Shown one piece after another: positions 34,833-43,429 of a stretch of 64,000 bases of DNA. This DNA comes from Micromonospora sicca (GTDB taxonomy: Bacteria; Actinomycetota; Actinomycetes; Mycobacteriales; Micromonosporaceae): the NCBI RefSeq assembly GCF_003172935.1, contig NZ_QGKS01000493.1:27188-91187 (forward strand). Direction: 5' to 3'. The first letter of the stretch is position 1; each line of letters begins with the position of its first letter. The translations under genes and the position numbers were made by a program. The notes below the pieces were generated by a model that saw only the letters and a program-made list of their open reading frames with translations, had not been told where the DNA came from and searched no databases.

Positions 34833-34957
34833 TTTAGCCCTTTCATCGTGATCAGGCTGGTCACGGCGGGTGCGAGCAGCCCGGAGATCGATGAGGGCGA
34901 GGCTACAGGTAAGACAGCAGTCGACCAAGATCCGATGCCCCGACCCGGAGCGTCGCC

Positions 34958-35460
34958 GTGCTGTCTCACCCCGCCACGATCCCGCTGTCCAGTCGAACCC
35001 TGAACCACCTCGCCGAATGCCTCCGTAACCACCGCCGGCAGCGTCGATCCCGGTGGCGGCGCCTGGAACCCGGCCGGCAAGCCCTACTCACCCTCGCCCA
35101 TCTGCGCAACGGCGACACCGACGCCCGCCTCGCAGCCGGGTTCGGCATCGGCGTCGCCACCGCCTGGCGCTACGTCCGCGAAGCTGTCGCTCTACTCGCC
35201 GCAGCCGCGGACGACCTGGCCGCCGCCATGGACGCATCCAAAGGCTGGCGTACGCGATCCTCGACGGCACGCTGACCCCGGTCGACCGGGTCGCCGACCA
35301 GAAGCCCTGCTACTCCGGCAAACACAGGCGGCACGGCATGAACGTGCACGTCATCGCGGACGCGGCGGGTCGGCTGATCTGGGCATCGACCGCGCTGCCC
35401 GGTGCCACCCACGATCTCAGCGCCGCCCGCGCTCACGGCAATGCTGCGGAGGAACTAGGC
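34958..35460 (+). pseudogene. truncated, frameshifted IS5-family (IS1647-like) transposase
   Basis: First frame to about 35240: LNHLAECLRNHRRQRRSRWR, ALLTLAHLRNGDTDARLAAG, FGIGVATAWRYVREAVALLA. After a frameshift near 35245: AYAILDGTLTPVDRVADQKP and YYSGKHRRHGMNVHVIAD-like sequence (here CYSGKHRRHGMNVHVIADAA) followed by WASTALPGATHDLSAARAHG. The remaining C-terminal part with the catalytic Glu is absent. Non-functional. Confidence 0.8.
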
Positions 35461-35531
35461 CACCGCGCGACAACGTCGTGAGGCCGCGATAGGGCTCGTC
35501 CGAGGGGTCTCCGGCGCGCGGCCCGGTAGTC

Positions 35532-35900
35532 TCAGCCACCGGCCTTCGCCCGCGCCGACTCGGCAGCAGCACGATCGGAGTAGCCGGGGTGTCGGGCGTC
35601 GATCAGATCGACATAGGTGGTCGTTCGCGAGAGGTAGTCGACCACAAAGGGGCAGATTGCGGTGATCGTGCCCTCGCGGGCGCGGATCTCGTCGAGTACT
35701 CGCCGCACCATCGCGCCCGCCACGCCCTGGTGTTGATGACTCGACTCGACTTCGGTGTGCCGGAGGGCGTACCGGTTGGGCTTCAGGTGGGTGTAGTAGA
35801 GCCAGCCGACTAGCTCGCTGTCGCGGTAGAGCTCAAAGCGGCCATGATCGAGGCTGTCGATCAGCTCCTCGGCTACCAGTGCTTGTCCTTCACTGCTCAT
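35532..35900 (-). CDS. small GNAT-like (YjdJ-type) protein
   Basis: A 122-residue protein with the short-GNAT layout: RFELYRDSELVGWLYYTHLK, then TEVESSHQHQGVAGAMVRRV (acetyl-CoA loop) and ITAICPFVVDYLSRTTTYVD. It is one of three related small GNATs in this region; each ends in a Asp-Leu-Ile-Asp (DLID) segment (the others at 37148 and 37613). Substrate unknown. It lies downstream of the oxidoreductase at 36096 on the same strand. Confidence 0.82.
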   Translation of the reverse strand: MSSEGQALVAEELIDSLDHGRFELYRDSELVGWLYYTHLKPNRYALRHTEVESSHQHQGVAGAMVRRVLDEIRAREGTITAICPFVVDYLSRTTTYVDLIDARHPGYSDRAAAESARAKAGG

Positions 35901-35952
35901 CGGCTCACCCTTCCAACGTGTAGTTACGCCGCGCGATCAGACAGGCCCCGCC

Positions 35953-35966
35953 GGACTTTGAAGTCC
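35953..35966. promoter_or_regulatory. palindrome upstream of the small GNAT gene
   Basis: GGACTT-TG-AAGTCC, a perfect 6-bp inverted repeat 53 bases upstream of the GNAT start at 35900. Looks like a dimeric-regulator half-site pair; the regulator is unknown. Confidence 0.4.
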
Positions 35967-36095
35967 AAGTATGGCATTTGACTGCTCGCCATGCACGCCC
36001 GAGTGCCGTACGTTTGGACTAGGTGGTCCGTTCGTGCGCTTGGCGAGAACTGCTCGAGGCCACCGACCGACGACGAACGAGGCGAGAAGAGAAAA

Positions 36096-37040
36096 TTATG
36101 GACGAACGCGGATGATCGTCTTCCCCTTGGTCCGCTCGGTCGGGTTGAGGGCGGCGACGGCGTCGTCGAGGGCCGCGACGTTGCCGATGTTCGTCCGCAC
36201 GCGTCCGTCCCGGACCCGCCGGACGATCTCACCCAGCTGGGCGCGGTCGGACACGACAACGAAGTCGATCGCCAGGCCGTCAGCTGGCCGCACCTCCGGC
36301 GGCCCGGTGACGGTCACCAGCGTTCCTCCGGCTCGAACCAGACCCGCGGACCGCTTCTGGATGTCGCCGCCGATGACATCGAAGACCAGATCGACTCCGC
36401 CGGCGTCTTCCAGGGTGTCGTTGTCGAGGTCGACGAACTCGTGCGCGCCGAAGTCGACTGCGGTCTGCCGGCCGCTGGCACGTCCGGTGCCGATGACGTA
36501 GGCGCCGGCCTGACGGGCGAGCTGCGTCGCCATCGAACCGACTGCGCCAGCCGCGCCGTGCACCAGGACGCTCTGTCCCGCCAGGAGGTGGCCATGATCG
36601 AACAGCCCCTGCCACGCGGTCAGGCCCGCCATCGCGACGCCAGCGCCCACCGTGAAGTCAACGTTGCCCGGCAGCGGCGCAAGGTTGCGCGCCTCGACGA
36701 CGGCATACTCCGCCAGTGTGCCGTCGCGAGTCCAGTCCGTAAGGCCGAACACCCGCTGTCCCACCGACAACCCCGTTGCTCCATAGCTGAGAGCGGTGAC
36801 TACCCCGGCCACCTCGTGGCCGGGGATCGACGGCGTCCGGTCACGGCCGAGGCGATCGATCCAGGTCGAGGGCCACTCCAGCTCATTCCCGGTGAATCCC
36901 GACGCATGAACTTCAACGACGACATCGCCGTAGTTCGCGCCCTCAAGACTGGCGAGCCTCGCCGCGTCCGGCTCGGGCCGCTCCACCAGCGTCATCCCCG
37001 CCGTTCCCGCGGCCCGGTCCGTCACCACGATCGCTTTCAT
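36096..37040 (-). CDS. zinc-independent quinone oxidoreductase-like MDR protein
   Basis: A 314-residue medium-chain dehydrogenase/reductase of the quinone oxidoreductase type: IPGHEVAGVVTALSYG, the NADPH-binding VLVHGAAGAVGSMATQLAR, and the C-terminal DAVAALNPTERTKGKTIIRV. Structural zinc cysteines are absent, as in quinone reductases. It would reduce quinones or enones with NADPH. Compared with its paralogue at 38233 it has an insert near residue 27 (AARLASLEGANYG). GAGAGG precedes the start. Part of an oxidoreductase/GNAT array. Confidence 0.92.
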   Translation of the reverse strand: MKAIVVTDRAAGTAGMTLVERPEPDAARLASLEGANYGDVVVEVHASGFTGNELEWPSTWIDRLGRDRTPSIPGHEVAGVVTALSYGATGLSVGQRVFGLTDWTRDGTLAEYAVVEARNLAPLPGNVDFTVGAGVAMAGLTAWQGLFDHGHLLAGQSVLVHGAAGAVGSMATQLARQAGAYVIGTGRASGRQTAVDFGAHEFVDLDNDTLEDAGGVDLVFDVIGGDIQKRSAGLVRAGGTLVTVTGPPEVRPADGLAIDFVVVSDRAQLGEIVRRVRDGRVRTNIGNVAALDDAVAALNPTERTKGKTIIRVRP

Positions 37041-37072
37041 CTGACTACCTCTCTCAGTAACAGTCCTCGTCT

Positions 37073-37097
37073 ACCCCCGTTATGACGTAACGGGGGT
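37073..37097. promoter_or_regulatory. perfect inverted repeat upstream of the oxidoreductase at 36096
   Basis: ACCCCCGTTA-TGACG-TAACGGGGGT, 10-bp arms, 33 bases before the start codon. The CCCCC-TTA-TGACG half also appears, slightly altered (CCCCCATTTAGTGACG), upstream of the paralogue at about 39200. Could be an operator, or a terminator for the upstream GNAT gene; there is no T-tract. Confidence 0.55.
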
Positions 37098-37116
37098 CTC
37101 CGTTGTCTCCGCGTCC

Positions 37117-37164
37117 TTACGGACGAACCCGAATGATCTTCTTGCCCTTAGCCCGCGGGTTCGT
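37117..37164 (-). pseudogene. 3' scar of a third quinone-oxidoreductase copy
   Basis: One frame reads TNPRAKGKKIIRVRP and a stop, matching the C-terminus LNPTERTKGKTIIRVRP of the oxidoreductase at 36096. It overlaps, in another frame, the last codons of the GNAT at 37148, which therefore acquired its final residues from this scar. Confidence 0.7.
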
Positions 37165-37582
37165 GCTGGGGGTAGGCGCCGGCACCGGGATGAACCTTGT
37201 CGATGAGATCGAGGTATTCCGGGTTGCGGGCAATGAACTCACCCACGACCGGGCAGATGACGGTGATCTTCTTCCCGCTCTCGCGGATCTCGTCCAGCAC
37301 GCGAGCGACGAGCTCCGTGGCCACCCGATTGCGTCGGTAGGCGGGGTCGACCCAGGTCGTTAGCAGCACGACACGGCCGCCCACGAACCGGTACGAGAGC
37401 TCGGCGATCGCTTCGGCGCCGAGGGCGGCGATCCAGCGACCGCGCTCCGCGTCGTTGATGACATCGAGCTCCCAGCTGGATTCCACCTCGCTGAGACTTG
37501 CCTCGTTCAGAGCAGCGATGAGCGCCGCGTTGTTCTCTTCCCGGGTGGCCGCCTCGGCCTCGAGATTGATCGTCATTGTCAC
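37148..37582 (-). CDS. small GNAT-like protein with altered C-terminus
   Basis: A 144-residue GNAT: AIAELSYRFVGGRVVLLTTW, VDPAYRRNRVATELVARVLD (acetyl-CoA loop) and KKITVICPVVGEFIARNPEY then LDLIDKVHPG. It resembles the neighbour at 37613 and the gene at 35532 throughout. Its last eight residues are translated from the 3' scar of a deleted oxidoreductase, so the natural tail was replaced. Start at 37582 or two codons later. Only 30 bases separate it from the preceding GNAT, implying cotranscription. Confidence 0.82.
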   Translation of the reverse strand: MTMTINLEAEAATREENNAALIAALNEASLSEVESSWELDVINDAERGRWIAALGAEAIAELSYRFVGGRVVLLTTWVDPAYRRNRVATELVARVLDEIRESGKKITVICPVVGEFIARNPEYLDLIDKVHPGAGAYPQHEPAG

Positions 37583-37612
37583 ACTTTCTGTCGGGGCAGC
37601 TAATAAGTGGGT

Positions 37613-38074
37613 TTAGGACAAATGGGTGTGATCCTGGGTAACTCCGGGGTGCTCGGGGTCGATGAGGTCGGCGTACTCGGGGTTGTGCTCGATGAAGGTG
37701 CGCACGATCGGGCACATGATGGTGACCGTCTTGCCTTGCACGCGCACGTCGTCCAGGACGCGTCGGATCAGCTCGGTGGCGATGCCCTGTTTGCGGAACT
37801 CGGGGAACACCGAGGTGGCCAGCAGCACGAGTCGGTCGTCTCCGGCGACGTTGTAGGTCAGCCCGGCCACTGCTCGGTCCCCGACGATGGCGTCGTAGAT
37901 GCCGAGTTTCTCGTCGTTGACGACTTGGAAGTCAAACGCGGGGGCGTGGGGATCGTCGATTACCTCGTCGATGAGGACGGCCTGGTCCTGGCTGAGGGTG
38001 CCTTTCTCGTCGGGGTATCCAGCCTCGTCGGGGTACTCGAAGGCGTAGCGGGTCGGCTCGGTTGGGTCGGTCAT
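37613..38074 (-). CDS. small GNAT-like protein
   Basis: A 153-residue GNAT with an acidic N-terminal extension (EPTRYAFEYPDEAGYPDEKG). Core motifs: VFPEFRKQGIATELIRRVLD (acetyl-CoA loop), KTVTIMCPIVRTFIEHNPEY and ADLIDPEHPG. Closest in the window to the GNAT at 37148. It lies 158 bases downstream of the oxidoreductase at 38233. Confidence 0.85.
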   Translation of the reverse strand: MTDPTEPTRYAFEYPDEAGYPDEKGTLSQDQAVLIDEVIDDPHAPAFDFQVVNDEKLGIYDAIVGDRAVAGLTYNVAGDDRLVLLATSVFPEFRKQGIATELIRRVLDDVRVQGKTVTIMCPIVRTFIEHNPEYADLIDPEHPGVTQDHTHLS

Positions 38075-38232
38075 GGGGCTGCGCCTTCGTTGATAGTCAT
38101 CAGATCACTCCCGGGTCGTGGCGGTAGTCGTACTCGCCCAGCCGCATGTCGTCGACGGGAGGTGAAGGCCCAGCCATCGACGTACTTCTCGCTCCTGCGG
38201 GGGTCGTTCTCGTGCTTGGGTGTGCCGAGTCC

Positions 38233-39150
38233 TTACGAGCGAACGCGGATGATCGTCTTTCCCTTGATCCGCTCGGTCGGGTTGAAGGCGGCGACGGCGT
38301 CGTCGAGGGTCGCGACGTTGCCGATGTTCGTCCGCAGCCGACCATCCCTGATCCGCTGGACGACCTCACCCAGTTGCACGCGATCGGCCTCGACAACGAA
38401 ATCAACCGTCAGGCCGTCCGCCGGCTGTGCTTCGGGCGGGCCGGCAATGGTCACCAGCATTCCTCCGGCTCGGACCAGACCCGCAGAACGCTTCTGGATG
38501 TCGCCACCGATCACGTCGAAAACCAGATCGACGCCGGCGACGTCTTCCAGGGCGTCGTTGCCGAGGTCGACGAACTCCTGCGCGCCGAAGTCGAGCGCGG
38601 TCTGGCGGTCGGCGGCACGTCCAGTGCCGATGACGTAGGCGCCGGCCTCTTTGGCGAGCTGGGTCACCATCGAGCCGACTCCACCGGCCGCACCATGTAC
38701 GAGGACGCTCTGCCCCGCCTGGAAACGGCCGTGCACGAACAGTCCCTGCCACGCGGTCAGGCCCGAGATCGGCAGGCTCGCCCCTACCGTGAAATCGACA
38801 TCGCCCGGCAGCGGCGCAAGGTTGCGCGCCTCGATGGCCACGTACTCGGCCAGGGTGCCGTCGCGACTCCAGTCCGCGAGGCCGAACACCCGCTGTCCCA
38901 CCGACAGACCCCTCGTGCCATAGCCGAGCGCGCTGACCACGCCAGCCACCTCATGGCCGGGGATCGACGGCGTGCGGTCCCGCCCGAGGCGATCGGTCCA
39001 GGTCCCGGGCCACGTCAGCTCGCCAGGGGTGAATCCCGACGCATGTACCTCAACGAGGACGTCGTTCGCCGTCGCCTCCGGCTCCGGTCGCTCCGCCAGC
39101 GTCATCCCGGCCGTTCCTGCGGCCTCATCCGTCACAACAATCGCTTTCAT
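38233..39150 (-). CDS. quinone oxidoreductase-like MDR protein (second copy)
   Basis: A 305-residue paralogue of the gene at 36096, sharing most of its sequence: MKAIVVTDEAAGTAGMTLAE, IPGHEVAGVVSALGYG, VLVHGAAGGVGSMVTQLAKE and NPTERIKGKTIIRVRS. It lacks the insert near residue 27, so it has the more usual length. The ATG at 39150 (GAGAGG upstream, like the paralogue) is preferred to 39204. Its upstream region carries a half-site similar to the inverted repeat at 37073. First gene of the minus-strand array. Confidence 0.92.
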   Translation of the reverse strand: MKAIVVTDEAAGTAGMTLAERPEPEATANDVLVEVHASGFTPGELTWPGTWTDRLGRDRTPSIPGHEVAGVVSALGYGTRGLSVGQRVFGLADWSRDGTLAEYVAIEARNLAPLPGDVDFTVGASLPISGLTAWQGLFVHGRFQAGQSVLVHGAAGGVGSMVTQLAKEAGAYVIGTGRAADRQTALDFGAQEFVDLGNDALEDVAGVDLVFDVIGGDIQKRSAGLVRAGGMLVTIAGPPEAQPADGLTVDFVVEADRVQLGEVVQRIRDGRLRTNIGNVATLDDAVAAFNPTERIKGKTIIRVRS

Positions 39151-39341
39151 TTGGACGCCTCTCTGTATCAGTCGTTCGCCGACACGGCACTTCACTTCCC
39201 CCATTTAGTGACGCCAGACGTCGGTGTCTTACCCAGCTGACCGGAAAGATCTGTGACGTGGAGTGCGGCCCCGGTGCACTTTGTTCGAGGCCACTCGTCG
39301 GTCGTGTCCCTGGCCCAGCTGCGGCACACCATCGCCGACTT

Positions 39342-39629
39342 CTACACCGACGGCGAAGCCAGCCTCTCGACCCAGGCGTCGACTGGCCAGGCGCCGGCCG
39401 GGCCAGGGGCGCTGCGTCGGGGGGAGCAACGCTTGCAGGCTCGGTATCCAGCGAGCTGGGCGCTGGCCGCTGTCGGGCGAAAGTCGACGTTTTCCGTGCG
39501 AGGGGTCTTGGCGCGACACGATGGCCGACAGTAGGTGCCGGTCGTCTTCACCGCGGCGCGAAAGCTGCCATCGAGTCGTTCCTCGCGTCGTTGGATCGCC
39601 TCGTACTGCGACTGCGGATCACTGAGCAT
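39342..39629 (-). pseudogene. truncated Ada-type metal-binding domain protein
   Basis: Reads SQYEAIQRREERLDGSFRAA then VKTTGTYCRPSCRAKTPRTE and AASAQLAGYRACKRC, the methyl-phosphotriester-accepting zinc domain of Ada/AlkA-type proteins with all four zinc Cys (CRPSC and CKRC). The AraC-like HTH and the glycosylase or methyltransferase domains that normally follow are missing; the frame ends about 20 residues later. It might still fold as a small zinc domain, but is most probably a remnant. Confidence 0.7.
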
Positions 39630-40025
39630 CGATGTTCCTCATGTTGTCCGGATTTGAGTCCGCCCGAGTCGCGGGAGGCGACGACGATCGCCGCCCTGAT
39701 GCGTGAACGACGGCATATCCTAGCCTTAACGGACTGATGAGTCCATCTCTGGGTTTGGCGTTGAGCGAGTTCAGCTGGGGGCGTCTTGGTCCTAACCGCC
39801 TCTCGGTGCAGCTTAAAACACCCCGAGGTGATGGTTCACGAGGGCCTCGCGGTTCTGGCAACGAGCGATCAACTGGACTATCCAGTCCGCGAAGGCTAGC
39901 CTGCGGAGGTACTCGGTCATGGGGTGATTCGCCCGGCCACAGCCCCCGCTCAGACTGCGGCTCGGCTGCTGCTGGATCCGAGTATCTGGACCGTCACTAC
40001 CAGGATCTACAGGAGGGCGCGGCTG
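39630..40025. other. gap between Ada remnant and OsmC gene
   Basis: No gene recognised. Overlapping low-quality frames only. The stretch before 40026 ends with the OsmC Shine-Dalgarno. Confidence 0.4.
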
Positions 40026-40454
40026 ATGGAAACCGATCGGGATCGTGTCGTCGCATCCGCCCGAGCTGTCCTTCCGGCCACTGAGCGCCGGCGCACGGAC
40101 ATGACCACCCGCGGCTTCACGTTCGTCGCCGATGAACCGCACAACGGCGCACTCGGCGAAGGCCCGACGCCGACGGAGTACCTGTTGATGGCGCTCGCGT
40201 CGTGCACTGCTCAGACGCTGCGGCAGTATGTCGACTATAAGTACGACACCGCCGGTGACATCACCGTCGAGATCGGCTACCACGAACCCGAGCAGGAAGG
40301 CGCAGAGCGTTACCTGCAGCGCACGATCACGCTGAGCGAAGAACCTGACCCCGACGACTTGAAGGTGATGCATGACATTGCCGAGAAGTCCCCGGTGACC
40401 CTGCTGATTCAGTTCGCATGGAGCGTGAGGACCGAGTTCGTCGGGCCGCGCTGA
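40026..40454 (+). CDS. OsmC-family protein (peroxiredoxin-like)
   Basis: A 142-residue OsmC/Ohr-fold protein: FTFVADEPHNGALGEGPTPT, then EYLLMALASCTAQTLRQYVD (with the CP cysteine in ASCTA) and EKSPVTLLIQFAWSVRTEF. The second redox cysteine of Ohr is not evident, as in many OsmC-like proteins of the YhfA type. Role: reduction of organic peroxides or thiol-linked stress resistance. GGAGGG lies eight bases before the ATG at 40026; the frame extends further upstream to 39924 without family similarity. Confidence 0.87.
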   Translation: METDRDRVVASARAVLPATERRRTDMTTRGFTFVADEPHNGALGEGPTPTEYLLMALASCTAQTLRQYVDYKYDTAGDITVEIGYHEPEQEGAERYLQRTITLSEEPDPDDLKVMHDIAEKSPVTLLIQFAWSVRTEFVGPR

Positions 40455-40461
40455 AATCAGG

Positions 40462-40500
40462 CCGCTTGCTGCTCGGCGATCACGGCCGAGCAGCAAGCGG
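40462..40500. terminator. strong hairpin terminator after OsmC gene
   Basis: Perfect 16-bp stem (arms 40462-40477 and 40485-40500, CCGCTTGCTGCTCGGC) with a 7-base loop, eight bases after the stop. Confidence 0.85.
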
Positions 40501-40624
40501 TTGTCGTTCCGCCCCAGGCGGCGACAGTGTTTCCGTCGACCGCGACAGCTTGAACGCGATGCGGCGCCTTGCATGCGGCGCAGGTCCTGGTCCTGGCGGA
40601 TGGCCGGTGACTCGTGCCGGCAGC

Positions 40625-41161
40625 TCAGAACAGAGTCGGTGCGGTCGGCTCGGTGACGGTGGAGCGTCTGCCGAGCAGGGCGAACTTGTCGGAGGTCGTG
40701 TCGTCGGGGATCGGCAGCCCGTGGCGCTGCAATGCCTGGTTTACCCGTGCCCGGACGAGGTCGCGGTAATGACGGGGCGTGCGCGAGCCGTGCGCGTAGA
40801 GGTCGGCGTGCGTGGAGAGCAGTTCGGGATGCTGGCGGCGCAGCCAGGCGAAGAACAGGTCTTTGGGGCCGCGCATCAGGTACAGCGGTGTCGGGAGAAT
40901 GTTGCCTGCCCCTGCGTCGGCCAGGGTGCCGATCAACTCGTCGATCTGCTCGGTGCTGTCTGTCAGTTCGGGCAGGATCGGCGCGACGAACACGGTGGGG
41001 GTGAGGCCGGCGTCGCGCATGGCTCGCAGTGTGATCGGCCGGGCCACGGTGGACGGTGCGCCGGGTTCGAGCGAGCGTTGCAGTGCCTCGTCGAGGAAGG
41101 CGATGGACATGCCGAGCTCGACGTTGACGCGCTGAGCTGCGACAGCGAGCTGATCCAGGTC
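40625..41161 (-). pseudogene. C-terminal half of a Rv2578c-like radical SAM protein
   Basis: The frame reads RVNVELGMSIAFLDEALQRS, then ITLRAMRDAGLTPTVFVAPI, YLMRGPKDLFFAWLRRQHPE and a C-terminus with SDKFALLGRRSTV. This is the rear half of SPL/Rv2578c-type radical SAM enzymes. The CxxxCxxC [4Fe-4S] motif belongs to the lost N-terminal half: homology stops at about 41161, exactly where an opposite-strand MFS fragment begins. Confidence 0.72.
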
Positions 41162-41166
41162 GTGGC

Positions 41167-41333
41167 CTGGCCGCGCTGATCCTGCTGGGCGGCGCGCTCG
41201 GCGACCGCTACGGCCGCAGGCGAATCTTCCTCGTGGGTATCGCCGGGTTCACCATCGCGTCGATCATGTGCGCGGTCGTCCCGACCATGAGCTCACTGAT
41301 AGTCGCCCGCATCCTGCAGGGCATCGGCGGGCC
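41167..41333 (+). pseudogene. fragment of a DHA2-type MFS drug transporter
   Basis: Reads LAALILLGGALGDRYGRRRI, then FLVGIAGFTIASIMCAVVPT and LIVARILQGIGG: helices 2-3 with motif A of 14-helix MFS exporters. Nothing else of the transporter is found. It is joined head-on to the truncated radical SAM gene. Confidence 0.7.
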
Positions 41334-41455
41334 TCGTCGCTCTCTCCGCAGCGAGGGCAGCGCGATCAGTACTGAACCGAGGGGTCGCGTGCCCGCATTG
41401 CGGCACGTGATCTAGCTATCCATGCTGGCCCGGCCAGCGCGTCGGAAGGTGACGT

Positions 41456-43348
41456 GTGACCGAAACCAAGATGAGCGGCCGAACGATCTGGATGCGGAAT
41501 CTAGCGGCACCGCTGCGAGCCTTTCTGCGAACTGAGTCCGGCAGCGCCGGCGTGCTCGTGGCCGCCATCGTCGCCGCACTGCTCTGGGCCAACATCGACC
41601 TCGGCTCCTACGAAGCCGTCTGGCGCACCCAACTGTCCCTGCGCCTCGGGCACCTCGAGCTCTCCCGCGACCTGCACACCTGGATCAACAGCGGCTTGAT
41701 GACGCTGTTCTTCCTGGTCGTCGGCCTTGAGGCGCGGCGCGAGTTCGACCTCGGCGACCTACGCGACCGGCGACGTTTCGTGCTGCCCAGCGTGGCCGGC
41801 GTGGTCGGCATGCTGATCCCGGTGCTGATCTTCCTGGTGATCAACCACGGCGGGCCGGGCGCGCATGGCTGGGGCGTGGCTATGTCGACCGACACCGCCC
41901 TCGCGTTGGGCCTGCTGGCACTGCTCGGCCGGGGCGTGCCCGACCGGGTCCGGATCTTCCTGCTCACCGTGTTCGTGGTCGACGACTTGATCGCACTCAT
42001 CGTCATCGCCCTGGTCTACAGCGACGACATCAAAATGATGCCCATCGTGGTGGCCGTAGCGGCGTTCGCGGTCATGCTGGCCATCCGCGCAGCCGGCGTC
42101 CGACGTGGCTCGGCGTACGTGCCGGTCGCCATCGTGATGTGGGGCGCGCTGCTGGTCAGCGGAGTCGACCCGGTGGTGGCCGGACTGGCCATCGGGTTGA
42201 CCGCGTTCGCCTACTCTCCCGGCCGAGCTGAGCTCGAGCAGGTCAGCGGGCTGTTCCGGTCGTTCCGTGAGCAACCGACGCCCAAGCTCGCGCGTACGGC
42301 TTCGATCGGCCTCGCGAATACGCTATCGCCCAACGACCGCCTTCAGCGCATCTACCACCCTTGGTCCAGCTACGTCATCGTGCCGCTGTTCGGCCTGGCC
42401 AACGCTGGCATCAGCATGGACGGTCCGTTCCTGGCCAAGGCGTTCGCGTCGCCTGTCACCTGGGGCGTGCTGCTCGGGTATGTCGTCGGCAAGCCGCTCG
42501 CCGTGATCGGCACCTCGGCCGGGCTCACCTGGATCTCACACGGCCGCATCCGTCCGGCCGTGGGCTGGGCGGGCGTGCTCGGCAGCGGCACGATCGCCGG
42601 TGTCAGCTTCACGGTGTCGCTGCTGATCGCCAGCCTGGCCTTCACCGGCGACCAACTGGCCGAGGCCAAAGTCGGGGTGCTCAGCGCCGCGATCGTATCC
42701 TCAGCGCTGACCTGGACCGCGTTCCGCGTCACCAACATGTTGCCCAAGGACAAGCGCACCCGGGCGCTCTTCGGCGACATGACGGAGCTGATCGACCTCA
42801 TCCCAGGGGTCGACGAGAAGCAGGACCACGTCCGCGGCCCAGCCGGTGCGTCGGTAACGCTGGTGCAGTACGGCGACTTCCAGTGCCCGTACTGCGGGAA
42901 GGCCGAGCCAGTCGTCCGCCAGTTGCTGGGCCACGCCGACCTGCGTTTCGTGTGGCGTCACCTGCCTCTGTCAGACGTGCACCCGCAAGCCCGGCTAGCA
43001 GCCGAGGCCGCCGAAGCAGCGGCCGCTCAGGGCAAGTTCTGGCAGATGCACGACCTGCTGCTCGACCACCAGGACAAGCTGAACATCACTGATCTAATCA
43101 AATACGCCGGCGACCTCGGTCTGGATCAGAAACGCTTCCACGACGATCTGATAAGCCAGGCCCACGCCGGCCGCATCGAAAGCGACATCGACTCGGCCGA
43201 CAACAGCGGAGTGTCCGGCACCCCGACGTTCTTCATCAACGGCCGCCGCCACTACGGCGCCTACGACATCACGGCCTTGACCGCCGCCATTCGTATGGCC
43301 CGAGCCCGGGCCCGCCTCGGCCGCGAGGCACCAGCGACCCGTAAATAA
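41456..43348 (+). CDS. nhaA: NhaA-type Na+/H+ antiporter fused to a DsbA-like thioredoxin domain
   Basis: A 630-residue fusion. Residues 1 to about 430 are NhaA: ALLWANIDLGSYEAVWRTQL, GLMTLFFLVVGLEARREFDL, MSTDTALALGLLALLGRGVP, DDLIALIVIALVYSDDIK (the ion-binding Asp pair corresponds to the DD of VFVVDDLIA). From about 440 the protein is a DsbA/thioredoxin-like domain: SVTLVQYGDFQCPYCGKAEP (active-site Cys477-Pro-Tyr-Cys480) and VSGTPTFFINGRRHYGAYD. NhaA exchanges Na+ and H+ across the membrane; the thioredoxin domain may sit on either face. Similar fusions are known in actinobacteria. GTG start at 41456. Confidence 0.92.
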   Translation: MTETKMSGRTIWMRNLAAPLRAFLRTESGSAGVLVAAIVAALLWANIDLGSYEAVWRTQLSLRLGHLELSRDLHTWINSGLMTLFFLVVGLEARREFDLGDLRDRRRFVLPSVAGVVGMLIPVLIFLVINHGGPGAHGWGVAMSTDTALALGLLALLGRGVPDRVRIFLLTVFVVDDLIALIVIALVYSDDIKMMPIVVAVAAFAVMLAIRAAGVRRGSAYVPVAIVMWGALLVSGVDPVVAGLAIGLTAFAYSPGRAELEQVSGLFRSFREQPTPKLARTASIGLANTLSPNDRLQRIYHPWSSYVIVPLFGLANAGISMDGPFLAKAFASPVTWGVLLGYVVGKPLAVIGTSAGLTWISHGRIRPAVGWAGVLGSGTIAGVSFTVSLLIASLAFTGDQLAEAKVGVLSAAIVSSALTWTAFRVTNMLPKDKRTRALFGDMTELIDLIPGVDEKQDHVRGPAGASVTLVQYGDFQCPYCGKAEPVVRQLLGHADLRFVWRHLPLSDVHPQARLAAEAAEAAAAQGKFWQMHDLLLDHQDKLNITDLIKYAGDLGLDQKRFHDDLISQAHAGRIESDIDSADNSGVSGTPTFFINGRRHYGAYDITALTAAIRMARARARLGREAPATRK

Positions 43349-43429
43349 GCGCGTTCCGTTGGCTCGACAGCACGCCGGTCGGCCGTCAGATCCTGCCGCG
43401 CGAACTCTTGCCTTGACGCGAAGCGATGG

